From: Hyphomonas sp. | GTDB lineage: Bacteria > Pseudomonadota > Alphaproteobacteria > Caulobacterales > Hyphomonadaceae | NCBI GenBank assembly: GCA_020638455.1 | Contig: JACKIK010000002.1 | Coordinates: 682,001-746,000, forward strand | Length of the DNA: 64,000 nt | Direction of reading: 5' to 3' | Made by a program: the position numbers and the translations under genes | The notes under the pieces: generated by a model | What the model was told of the DNA's origin: nothing | The model's input: the letters and a program-made list of their open reading frames with translations, nothing else | Database searches by the model: none | Part shown: piece by piece, positions 26,230 through 34,176 of the stretch | Numbering within the stretch: the first letter of the stretch is position 1 | Layout of the letters: each line of letters starts with the position of its first letter

Positions 26230-28308
26230 CTACTCCGCTGCCACTGGCGTGTCCAGCGCTGTCGCCAGCGCCGAACATTCGGCCATTGTCTTCGATGCGC
26301 GGGCGATCGGGTTGGTCAGGTAGAAGTCGTGAACGACCCGCCTGAACGGCGCGCTGGAGAGGCTGCCCCCGGCCTCCGGAACGGCTTTCAGGGCCTCAGC
26401 ACCTGCCGCGCCCGGCGCATAGCCGATGCCGGTGAAGACAGCATTTGCCCGCAGCTTCTCGCGCAGTGCATCGACCGAGTCGTAGGGCAGCTTCTTGACC
26501 ATGGTCTCAGAAAGGGCACGGAAGATGGCCCAGCCCTCGCGCGCCTCGCCCTTCGGCTGGACAGCCTTCGAGGTAGCCTGCACGCGGCCTTCGGTGTTCA
26601 CATAGGTCGCGGCCATTTCGGTGTAAGCGGCGGACGGCAGGATGATGTCTGCCCGCGAGGCGCCGGCATCACCGTGCGAGCCGACATAGATGACCGTGGC
26701 ATTGCCGAGCTTCGACAGGTCCACCTCATCCGCGCCGAGCAGGAAGACGGTATCGACATGGCCGCCGAGGATCTCGGCGGTGGCATGGCCGCCCTCGCCC
26801 GGCAGGAAGCCGACATCGAGCGCGCCGACCCGGCCGGCCGCATTGTGCAGCACGCCGAAACCTGCCCAGCCGTCTGCGACGCAGCCGGTCTCATTGGCGA
26901 GCTTCATCGCGGCAGACAGGACGGCGGCGCCATCCTCGCGGCAGAGCGCGCCCTCGCCGACGACGATCATCGGGCGCTTGGCGCCTTTCAGGAAGTCAGC
27001 GGCCGCGGCGCCGGCAAGCGCATCGGCGCCGGTGCCGAGATGGGCGTACTTGTAGGTAAGGTCCGCCGCCTCGCCGATGACGCCGACCTTGAGGTCTGCC
27101 CACAGCCAGGCCTTGCGGATGCGGGCGTTCCAGACGGCGGCCTCGACACGCGGATTGGTGCCGACGAGCAGCAGCGCGTCCGCCTCCTCGACGCCCGCCA
27201 GCGTGGGATTGAGGATGTAGCGCTCGCGCATGCCATCGGTGCCGTACTGCGCGCCGGCCGGGCGACAGTCGGTATTCTGCACGCCCATGGCGCGAAACAG
27301 GTCGAGCGCGGCCTTGGCCTGCTCCACCTCGATCAGGTCGCCGGCGATAGCGCCGATCTTGTCGGCTGGCTTGGTAAGCGCCGTCTTGATCGCGGCGAAG
27401 GCTTCGGCCCAGCTTGCCGGGCGAAGCTTGCCATTTTCGCGCACATAGGGCCTGTCGAGGCGTTGGCGGGCAAGGCCATCCCACACGAAGCGGGATTTGT
27501 CCGACAGCCACTCCTCATTAATTTCCTCATTCGTCTCCGGCAGGATGCGCATCACGCCATCGCCCTTGGCGTCAACGCGGATTGCAGCGCCCATGGCGTC
27601 CATCACGTCTATGGAGGAGGTCTTGCGCAGCTCCCAGGGGCGCGCATTGAAGGCGTAGGGCTTCGAGGTCAGCGCGCCGACCGGGCAGAGGTCGATGACA
27701 TTGCCGGAAAGCTCAGACGTCAGACTTTTCTCGAGATAGGTGGTGATCTCGGCGCTCTCGCCACGGCTGATCATGCCGATCTCTTCGACGCCCGCCACTT
27801 CGGCCGCAAAGCGGACGCAACGCGTGCACTGGATACAGCGGGTCATGATGGTCTTGACCAGCGGGCCCATATTCTTGTCTTCGACAGCGCGCTTGTTTTC
27901 TTCATAACGGCTGCCGGCGCGGCCATAGGCGACGGCCTGGTCCTGCAGGTCGCACTCGCCGCCCTGGTCGCAGATCGGGCAATCGAGCGGGTGGTTGATG
28001 AGCAGAAATTCCATCACCCCATTGCGGGCCTTCTCGACATAAGGCCCCTTGGTGCGGATGTTCGGCGGCGAGCCGTCGCGGTTCGGACGCATGTCGCCGA
28101 CATTCTGCGCACATGACGCAATCGGCTTCGGCGCGCCTTCCCATTCGACGAGGCACATGCGGCAGTTGCCGGCCACCGACAGGCGCTCATGATAGCAGAA
28201 GCGCGGGATCTCGGCACCCGCCGCCTCGCACGCCTGCATCAGCGTGTAGGATTTCGGAACCTCGACTTCCTTGCCGTCGACATTGAGTTTGAACAGATCG
28301 TCAGCCAT
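26230..28308 (-). CDS. nuoG: NADH-quinone oxidoreductase subunit G
   Basis: NuoG is the largest peripheral subunit, related to formate dehydrogenase. The N-terminal part binds a [2Fe-2S] cluster (RFCYHERLSVAGNCRMCLVEW) and [4Fe-4S] clusters (HPLDCPICDQGGECDLQDQA and TRCIQCTRCVRFAAEVAG). The molybdopterin-like domain follows without a cofactor. The 692-residue length is normal for the alphaproteobacterial and mitochondrial 75-kDa type. It starts six bases after nuoF. Confidence 0.98.
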   Translation of the reverse strand: MADDLFKLNVDGKEVEVPKSYTLMQACEAAGAEIPRFCYHERLSVAGNCRMCLVEWEGAPKPIASCAQNVGDMRPNRDGSPPNIRTKGPYVEKARNGVMEFLLINHPLDCPICDQGGECDLQDQAVAYGRAGSRYEENKRAVEDKNMGPLVKTIMTRCIQCTRCVRFAAEVAGVEEIGMISRGESAEITTYLEKSLTSELSGNVIDLCPVGALTSKPYAFNARPWELRKTSSIDVMDAMGAAIRVDAKGDGVMRILPETNEEINEEWLSDKSRFVWDGLARQRLDRPYVRENGKLRPASWAEAFAAIKTALTKPADKIGAIAGDLIEVEQAKAALDLFRAMGVQNTDCRPAGAQYGTDGMRERYILNPTLAGVEEADALLLVGTNPRVEAAVWNARIRKAWLWADLKVGVIGEAADLTYKYAHLGTGADALAGAAAADFLKGAKRPMIVVGEGALCREDGAAVLSAAMKLANETGCVADGWAGFGVLHNAAGRVGALDVGFLPGEGGHATAEILGGHVDTVFLLGADEVDLSKLGNATVIYVGSHGDAGASRADIILPSAAYTEMAATYVNTEGRVQATSKAVQPKGEAREGWAIFRALSETMVKKLPYDSVDALREKLRANAVFTGIGYAPGAAGAEALKAVPEAGGSLSSAPFRRVVHDFYLTNPIARASKTMAECSALATALDTPVAAE

Positions 28309-28314
28309 CCGACT

Positions 28315-29619
28315 TTACTCCGCTGCCACGACCGCGCCCTGCACCATGGCGCGCGGCAGCCTGTACTGGTTGATGCGGTCTTCGATTTCGGGCCGGAAAT
28401 GACGGATCAGACCCTGGATCGGCCAGGCCGCCGCGTCGCCGAGGGCACAGATCGTGTGGCCTTCCACCTGCTTGGTCACGTCCAGCAGCGTGTCGATCTC
28501 GTCATGCTCGGCTTCGCCCTTCGCCATCCGCTCCATCACGCGCCACATCCAGCCGGTGCCTTCGCGGCACGGTGTGCACTGGCCGCAGGATTCGTGCTTG
28601 TAGAAGTATGCGAGGCGGGCAATCGCGCGGATCAGGTCCGTGTCCTTGTCCATCACGATCACGGCCGCCGTGCCGAGGCCGGACTTCAGGTCGCGCAGCG
28701 TGTCGAAGTCCATATAGGCGTCCATGATCTGCTCGGCCGGCACCATCGGCACCGACGATCCGCCGGGGATCACGGCCTTCAGGTTTTCCCAACCGCCACG
28801 GATCCCGCCGCAATGGGTATCGATCAGCTCACGGAAGGTGACCGACATCTCTTCTTCGACGTTACACGGCTTGTTCACGTGACCGGAGATGCAGAACAGC
28901 TTGGTGCCGGTATTGTTCGGGCGGCCGAAGCCGGCGAACCATTCGGCGCCGCGGCGCAGGATTGTGCCGGCAACCGCAATCGATTCCACATTGTTCACGG
29001 TGGTCGGGCAGCCATAGAGGCCGGCATTGGCCGGGAATGGCGGCTTCAGGCGCGGCTGGCCCTTCTTGCCTTCGAGGCTTTCGAGCAGCGCGGTTTCCTC
29101 GCCGCAGATATAGGCGCCGGCGCCGTGGTGGACGTAGAGGTCGAAATCCCAGCCGTTCACATTGTTCGCGCCGATCAGCTTCGCCTCATAGGCTTCCTTC
29201 ACGGCCTTTTCGAGCGCGTGGCGCTCATTGATGTATTCGCCGCGAATATAGACGTAGCACTTGTGCGCCCGCATCGCGCGGGATGCGATCATGCAACCTT
29301 CGATCAGCAGGTGCGGATCGTGGCGCATGATTTCGCGGTCCTTGCACGTGCCGGGCTCGGACTCGTCGGCATTGACGACGAGGTAATGCGGGCGGTCCCG
29401 CACTTCCTTCGGCATGAAGGTCCACTTGAGGCCGGTCGGGAAGCCCGCGCCGCCGCGGCCGCGAAGGCCGGAGGCCTTGATCTGGTCGCAGATCCATTCC
29501 GGTTCCTGTGCCAGGATTTCCCGCGTCAGGTGCCAGGCGCCGCGCTTCTTCGCGGCTTCAAGGTCCGGCGAGTGGAGGCCGTAGAGGTTGGTGAAGATGC
29601 GATCCTTGTCGTGCAACAT
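28315..29619 (-). CDS. nuoF: NADH-quinone oxidoreductase subunit F
   Basis: NuoF binds NADH and FMN and passes electrons to a [4Fe-4S] cluster (N3). The motifs are GLRGRGGAGFPTGLKW (NADH/FMN), YICGEETALLESLEGKKGQPRLKPPFPA, and the cluster motif ESCGQCTPCREG. Its 434 residues match the family. It lies three bases after nuoE. Confidence 0.98.
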   Translation of the reverse strand: MLHDKDRIFTNLYGLHSPDLEAAKKRGAWHLTREILAQEPEWICDQIKASGLRGRGGAGFPTGLKWTFMPKEVRDRPHYLVVNADESEPGTCKDREIMRHDPHLLIEGCMIASRAMRAHKCYVYIRGEYINERHALEKAVKEAYEAKLIGANNVNGWDFDLYVHHGAGAYICGEETALLESLEGKKGQPRLKPPFPANAGLYGCPTTVNNVESIAVAGTILRRGAEWFAGFGRPNNTGTKLFCISGHVNKPCNVEEEMSVTFRELIDTHCGGIRGGWENLKAVIPGGSSVPMVPAEQIMDAYMDFDTLRDLKSGLGTAAVIVMDKDTDLIRAIARLAYFYKHESCGQCTPCREGTGWMWRVMERMAKGEAEHDEIDTLLDVTKQVEGHTICALGDAAAWPIQGLIRHFRPEIEDRINQYRLPRAMVQGAVVAAE

Positions 29620-29622
29620 GGC

Positions 29623-30690
29623 CTAGTCCTCATCGTCCTTGCTGGAGGGCACTTCGCCGGCATCGACGCGCTTCGAGAACTCCGTCTCGCCGCCCGCAGC
29701 CAGGAGCTTCGCCTGCCCGATCCAGTTCTCGCGCTCGATCCGTCCGGGGAAGCTCAGGAAGTCTTCGACCCAGTCGACATTTTCCGGCGTCCATTCGGCG
29801 ATCTGCTTGAACGTGTAGATACCGAGCTCGTTGAGGGCATCCTCGTTCTTCGGTCCGATGCCCTTCACGCGCTTCAGGTCGTCATGCGCGGCCGGGTCGA
29901 TGGTCACCATGGGCGGCCGCTCACCTGCCGTTTCTTTCTTTTCGCCGGCCGCAGCACCGGCCCCGGAGGCGATCGTCTTCTGAATGGCCTTCAGGGCGTC
30001 CTGCGCCGGATCGGCAACCGGTTCCGGCTCGGGCGCAGGTGCCGGAAGGTTCGGCAGCGTACGGATGGCGTTGCGGCTGCCATCGAACAGGGCCGGATCG
30101 GTCAGCGCCTTCGCACCGCCCTGAGGCGCGCTGTTGACGCGATCGACCTGCGGGCCCGGCGTGGGCTCGACACCGTTCTTCAGCTTGCCCAGGATCTGGG
30201 TCAGGCTTTCCGGCGTCAGGTCCTCATAATAGTCGTCATTGATCTGCACCATCGGCGCGTTCACGCAGGCGCCGAGGCACTCGACCTCTTCCCACGACAG
30301 ACGGCCATCATCGGTGACATACATCTTGTCGCCGATTTCCTTCTTGCAGACTTCCTTCAGCTTGTCGGCGCCACGCAGCTGGCACGGCGTCGTGCCGCAC
30401 AGCTGGACGTGGTATTTTCCGACCGGCTGAAGCCGGAACATCGTGTAGAAGGTCGCAACCTCATAGACGCGGATGTATGGCATCTGCAGGCGGTCGGCGA
30501 CTTCGCGCATCGCCGGCTCGGACAGCCAGCCATTGTTGTCTTTCTGTGCCAGCCAGAGCAGCGGAATGACAGCCGAGCGCTGCTTCTCCGCCGGGTATTT
30601 CGCCCGCCAGAACGCAATCTTCTCTTCGGTTTCCGGCCTGAAGGCGAATGTATCGCCCCCTGCCTCGAGATCAAAACGGCGCAGTGCCAC
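29623..30690 (-). CDS. nuoE: NADH-quinone oxidoreductase subunit E with a long C-terminal extension
   Basis: The first roughly 200 residues are the thioredoxin-like [2Fe-2S] subunit of the NADH module: YEVATFYTMFRLQPVGKYHVQLCGTTPCQLRGA and VECLGACVNAPMVQINDDYYEDLTPE carry the four cluster cysteines. It then runs through a Pro/Ala-rich linker (about 200-275) to a second domain (about 280-345) with LKRVKGIGPKNEDALNELGIYT, a helix-hairpin-helix-like motif. The total of 355 residues is well above the usual 160-240. The start is GTG at 30690 and overlaps the stop of the upstream small gene (TAGTG). Confidence 0.95.
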   Translation of the reverse strand: MALRRFDLEAGGDTFAFRPETEEKIAFWRAKYPAEKQRSAVIPLLWLAQKDNNGWLSEPAMREVADRLQMPYIRVYEVATFYTMFRLQPVGKYHVQLCGTTPCQLRGADKLKEVCKKEIGDKMYVTDDGRLSWEEVECLGACVNAPMVQINDDYYEDLTPESLTQILGKLKNGVEPTPGPQVDRVNSAPQGGAKALTDPALFDGSRNAIRTLPNLPAPAPEPEPVADPAQDALKAIQKTIASGAGAAAGEKKETAGERPPMVTIDPAAHDDLKRVKGIGPKNEDALNELGIYTFKQIAEWTPENVDWVEDFLSFPGRIERENWIGQAKLLAAGGETEFSKRVDAGEVPSSKDDED

Positions 30691-31154
30691 TATCCCGCCT
30701 CTCCTGAAAAGTATGTGTCGATTTCATCCTTGAGCAGATGAAATGTTCCCTTTTTTTGACGCGCCTTGCACCAGGCGTTCGCCTCATCGAAAATCCTGTG
30801 CGCCGCCGCAGCCGTGCGCTCGCCGCTGGTGAACCTCTCGCTGCCCCGTTCACCGGTGACGCTGATGCGCGGGCTTTCGCCCGGCTCCCAGGGCTCCAGC
30901 ATGTGCTCGAAGTCCGTGGCATAGGCGACAAGGCCGTCTTCGTCCGCGTCATGCACCGTCACCTCACAGGCGTAACACATGTATTGCTCCGCCTCCTTGC
31001 CCTTCCGGCAATTGAAGAAGGTGCTGGACGCTGCCATGGCGCGTTCTGTCGGCGTGTGATCAACGACGTCCGCTTCGAACATGGCACTGGGGCCGGACGC
31101 AGACGCGCCGCACGCGGCCACTGCCGCAAACAGAAGGCCCCCCGCAAGGCGCAT
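30690..31154 (-). CDS. Uncharacterised lipoprotein-like protein between nuoD and nuoE
   Basis: I do not recognise this 154-residue protein. The N-terminus MRLAGGLLFAAVAACGAS is a short signal peptide with a plausible lipobox (VAAC, Cys15). The mature part has cysteines at about 49, 60, 63 and 128; the first three are spaced C-x10-C-x2-C. No membrane segment follows. It starts in the nuoD stop (TAATG) and its stop overlaps nuoE (TAGTG), so it is translated as part of the complex I operon. It may help assemble complex I from the periplasmic side or be an unrelated passenger; the sequence does not decide. Confidence 0.75.
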   Translation of the reverse strand: MRLAGGLLFAAVAACGASASGPSAMFEADVVDHTPTERAMAASSTFFNCRKGKEAEQYMCYACEVTVHDADEDGLVAYATDFEHMLEPWEPGESPRISVTGERGSERFTSGERTAAAAHRIFDEANAWCKARQKKGTFHLLKDEIDTYFSGEAG

Positions 31155-32359
31155 TACCGGTCGATCTCCCCGAACACGATGTCGAGCGAGCCGAGGATGG
31201 CCGAAACGTCGGCCAGCATGTGGCCTTTCGACAGGTGGTCCATGGCCTGGAGGTGCGGATAACCCGGCGCGCGGATCTTGGCGCGGTACGGACGGTTGGT
31301 ACCGTCGGCCACGAGATACACGCCGAACTCACCCTTCGGCGCCTCGATTGCGGCATAGCATTCGCCGGCCGGAACGTGGAAGCCTTCCGTATACAGCTTG
31401 AAATGGTGGATCAGCGCTTCCATCGAGTTCTTCATCTCGCCGCGGCGCGGCGGGGAGACTTTCGACCCCGGAAGCAGGACGGGCCCCGGCCCTTCCTTGT
31501 TCATCAGCTCGATGCACTGCTGCATGATCTTCACGGACTCGCGCATCTCCACCATGCGGCAGACATAGCGGTCGTAATTGTCGCCGTTCCTGCCGACAGG
31601 AATGTGGAATTCGAGTTCGGAATAGCACTCATAGGGCTGCGCGCGGCGCAGGTCCCATGCGAAGCCGGAGCCGCGCACCATCACGCCCGAGAAGCCCCAG
31701 TCCATGATCGTCTTCTCGTCGACGAGGCCGATGTCGACATTGCGCTGCTTGAAGATGCGGTTCTCGGTGACGAGGCTTTCGATCTGGTCGAGCTTGCCGG
31801 GGAACTGCTCGCACCATTCGGACAGGTCGTCGAGCAACGCCTGCGGCAGGTCCTGGTGGACGCCACCGGGACGGAAGAAGGCTGCGTGCATACGGCTGCC
31901 CGAGGCGCGCTCGTAGAAGACGCAGAGCTTCTCGCGCTCTTCGAAGGCCCAGGTGATCGGCGTCAGGGCGCCGACGTCGAGGATCTGGGACCCGATGTTC
32001 AGGAGGTGCGACATGATCCGGCCGAGCTCGGAATAGAGCACGCGGATCAGGCTGCCCCGGCGCGGCGGCGCGATGCCGACCAGCTTCTCGATGGCGAGAC
32101 ACCAGGCATGTTCCTGGTTCATTGGCGCGCAGTAGTCGAGCCGGTCGAAATACGGCATGCCCTGCAGGAACGTCTTGTATTCGAGCAGCTTCTCGGTGCC
32201 GCGGTGCAGCAGGCCGATGTGGGGATCGACGCGGGTGACGATCTCGCCGTCGAGGTCGAGGATCATGCGCAGCACGCCATGGGCGGCCGGGTGCTGGGGC
32301 CCGAAGTTCAGCGTGAACTTGCGGTCGTCCATGTCGGAGATGTGGGCGGTGTCGGCCAT
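31154..32359 (-). CDS. nuoD: NADH-quinone oxidoreductase subunit D
   Basis: NuoD (49-kDa type) forms the quinone site with NuoB and derives from the hydrogenase large subunit. Typical sequence is NFGPQHPAAHGVLRMILDLDGEIVTRVDPHIGLLHRGTEKL, DRLDYCAPMNQEHAW and EAPKGEFGVYLVADG near the C-terminus. NuoC is a separate gene here, unlike in Escherichia coli. The 401 residues are normal. It begins four bases after nuoC. Confidence 0.98.
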   Translation of the reverse strand: MADTAHISDMDDRKFTLNFGPQHPAAHGVLRMILDLDGEIVTRVDPHIGLLHRGTEKLLEYKTFLQGMPYFDRLDYCAPMNQEHAWCLAIEKLVGIAPPRRGSLIRVLYSELGRIMSHLLNIGSQILDVGALTPITWAFEEREKLCVFYERASGSRMHAAFFRPGGVHQDLPQALLDDLSEWCEQFPGKLDQIESLVTENRIFKQRNVDIGLVDEKTIMDWGFSGVMVRGSGFAWDLRRAQPYECYSELEFHIPVGRNGDNYDRYVCRMVEMRESVKIMQQCIELMNKEGPGPVLLPGSKVSPPRRGEMKNSMEALIHHFKLYTEGFHVPAGECYAAIEAPKGEFGVYLVADGTNRPYRAKIRAPGYPHLQAMDHLSKGHMLADVSAILGSLDIVFGEIDR

Positions 32360-32363
32360 GGGC

Positions 32364-32984
32364 TTACGACTCCTGTGCCTTCTCGTCTCCCGGGATGACG
32401 CTCGTCATGCCTTCCCACGGAGAGAGGAAGTCGAAATTACGGTATTCCTGCACCAGCTGCACCGGCTCGTAGACGACGCGCTTTTCGAGATCGTCATAGC
32501 GGACCTCGTAATAGCCGGTCAGTGGGAAGTCCTTGCGCAGCGGGTAGCCCTCGAAACCGTAGTCGGTGAGGATGCGGCGCAGGTCCGGATGGTCGGCGAA
32601 CTGGATGCCGTACATGTCGAAGGCTTCGCGCTCGAACCAGTTGGCGGCTGGCCAGACGGCCGTCGCGCTCGGCACGGCGGTGTCTTCATCGGTCGCCACG
32701 CGCACGCGCACGCGGTGGTTCATGCGCATCGACAGGAGGTGGTAGACGACGTCAAAACGCTCGCTGCGATCCGGATAGTCGGCGCCGCAGATGTCGATGA
32801 ATGTCTCGAAGTTGCACTGCGGGTCTTCGCGCAGGAAGCGCAGGAGGTTCACGATGTGGTCGCGCTCGGCGAACACGGTCAGCTCGCCCGTCTTCACGTG
32901 CCAGGATTTGACGGCATCCGGCCGCGCGGCCGCGATGTGTTCGCCGAGATCCTTCAGGGCGTCGATGGCATCCTGGTCCAGCAT
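32364..32984 (-). CDS. nuoC: NADH-quinone oxidoreductase subunit C
   Basis: NuoC is the 30-kDa peripheral subunit, without cofactors. The family signature is WPAANWFEREAFDMYGIQFADHPDLRRILTDYGFEGYPLRKDFPLTG. The 206 residues are normal. It lies nine bases after nuoB. Confidence 0.98.
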   Translation of the reverse strand: MLDQDAIDALKDLGEHIAAARPDAVKSWHVKTGELTVFAERDHIVNLLRFLREDPQCNFETFIDICGADYPDRSERFDVVYHLLSMRMNHRVRVRVATDEDTAVPSATAVWPAANWFEREAFDMYGIQFADHPDLRRILTDYGFEGYPLRKDFPLTGYYEVRYDDLEKRVVYEPVQLVQEYRNFDFLSPWEGMTSVIPGDEKAQES

Positions 32985-32993
32985 GTCTCTCCC

Positions 32994-33563
32994 CTAGCGC
33001 TCCAGCGAGCCTTCGCGGCGGATCTTCTTCTGCAATTGCAGAAAGCCGTAGACGAGCGCCTCCGCCGTCGGCGGGCAGCCCGGAATATAGATGTCCACCG
33101 GCACGATCCGGTCGCAGCCGCGCACGACGCTGTAGCTGTAATGATAATAGCCGCCGCCATTGGCGCAGCTGCCCATGGAGATGACGTAGCGCGGCTCCGG
33201 CATCTGGTCGTAGACCTTCCGCATGGCCGGGGCCATCTTGTTGGTCAGCGTCCCGGCAACGATCATCACGTCCGATTGGCGGGGCGACCCGCGCGGTGCC
33301 ATGCCGAAGCGTTCAAGGTCGTAGCGCGGGTTGCCGGCGTGCATCATTTCCACGGCACAGCAGGCAAGCCCGAAGGTCATCCACATCAGCGAGCCGGTGC
33401 GGGCCCAGGCGATCAGGTCGTCCGCGGCGGCGGTGAAGTAGCCCTTGTCGGCCAGCTGGTCCGACAGGCCGGAATAGAACGGATCGTCATCGCCCGGCTT
33501 GAAGCCGCCTTCGACGCCGGCGCGCGCGCCGCCATAAGCGTATGTCTTGTAGTCGTCGGCCAT
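32994..33563 (-). CDS. nuoB: NADH-quinone oxidoreductase subunit B
   Basis: NuoB (PSST type) holds cluster N2, which reduces quinone. The ligands are in FGLACCAVEMMH, SMGSCANGGGYY and IPGCPPTAEALVYGF. The ATG at 33563 overlaps the nuoA stop by one base (TAATG) and gives 189 residues; a longer frame upstream lies in nuoA and is not coding. The N-terminal 45 residues are a variable Gly/Asp-rich extension. Confidence 0.97.
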   Translation of the reverse strand: MADDYKTYAYGGARAGVEGGFKPGDDDPFYSGLSDQLADKGYFTAAADDLIAWARTGSLMWMTFGLACCAVEMMHAGNPRYDLERFGMAPRGSPRQSDVMIVAGTLTNKMAPAMRKVYDQMPEPRYVISMGSCANGGGYYHYSYSVVRGCDRIVPVDIYIPGCPPTAEALVYGFLQLQKKIRREGSLER

Positions 33564-33937
33564 TATTCCCACTCCAGCGCGCCACGGCGCCATTCGTAGA
33601 TGAAGCCGATGGTCAGCACGCCCAGGAAGACCACCATGGACCAGAAGCCGAGCAGGCCGATCTTGCCGAGCGTGACCGCCCACGGGAACAGGAAGGCCAC
33701 TTCCAGATCGAAGATGATGAACAGGATTGCGACCAGATAGAACCGGACATCGAACTTCATCCGGGCGTCGTCGAAGGCGTTGAAGCCGCACTCGTAGGCC
33801 GAATTCTTCTCCGGATCCGGCTTGAAGGGCGCCAGAAGCGTCGATCCGACGACGAAGAGGCCCGAAATGGCGCCCCCGAGCACGAGAAAAATGATGACGG
33901 GAAGGTAGTCCAGCGCGAGTCGCTCGATATCGGACAT
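33563..33937 (-). CDS. nuoA: NADH-quinone oxidoreductase subunit A
   Basis: NuoA is a three-helix membrane subunit and the first gene of the nuo operon. Conserved text is KNSAYECGFNAFDDARMKFDVRFYLVAILFIIFDLEVAFLFPWAV. I choose the ATG at 33937 (MSDIERLALDYLPV, 124 residues); it has GGAGG 11 bases upstream, and the longer frame adds residues outside the family. The promoter should lie in the 240-base gap shared with the divergent halogenase gene. Confidence 0.96.
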   Translation of the reverse strand: MSDIERLALDYLPVIIFLVLGGAISGLFVVGSTLLAPFKPDPEKNSAYECGFNAFDDARMKFDVRFYLVAILFIIFDLEVAFLFPWAVTLGKIGLLGFWSMVVFLGVLTIGFIYEWRRGALEWE

Positions 33938-33974
33938 GGTGCAGAGCCTCCAAGCCTTTGCAGGCGCCGGATTA

Positions 33975-33991
33975 GGACGGTTTTGCCGTCC
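33975..33991 (-). other. Small hairpin upstream of nuoA
   Basis: GGACGG and CCGTCC flank a five-base loop, 38 bases before the nuoA start, in the gap between nuoA and the divergent halogenase gene (33938-34176). I see no clear -10/-35 pair for either gene in that gap. The hairpin may lie in the nuo leader. Confidence 0.3.
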
Positions 33992-34176
33992 GCGCAACAC
34001 ACCCGCGCCACATAAACTTCAGACTTGGCCGAATGGTGGATTCCGGTCAGCACGCACGGCCTCCGGCGCCACACCAGGTCATGCCCGGCCCATCTGACAG
34101 GCAGGTTTGCCTCGCCGCTGGGCTCGGCCTACAAACTGGCAACGAGGGCCGCCCGGAGCGGCCATGGGAGGCATGC

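Noticed and set aside
28189..30741. 850-residue open frame opposite nuoF/nuoE
   Set aside because: Shadow of two well-supported complex I genes; no start signal or recognised motif.
32994..33953. Long nuoB frame reaching into nuoA
   Set aside because: Conserved NuoB begins at the ATG at 33563; the extra residues are the other frame of nuoA.
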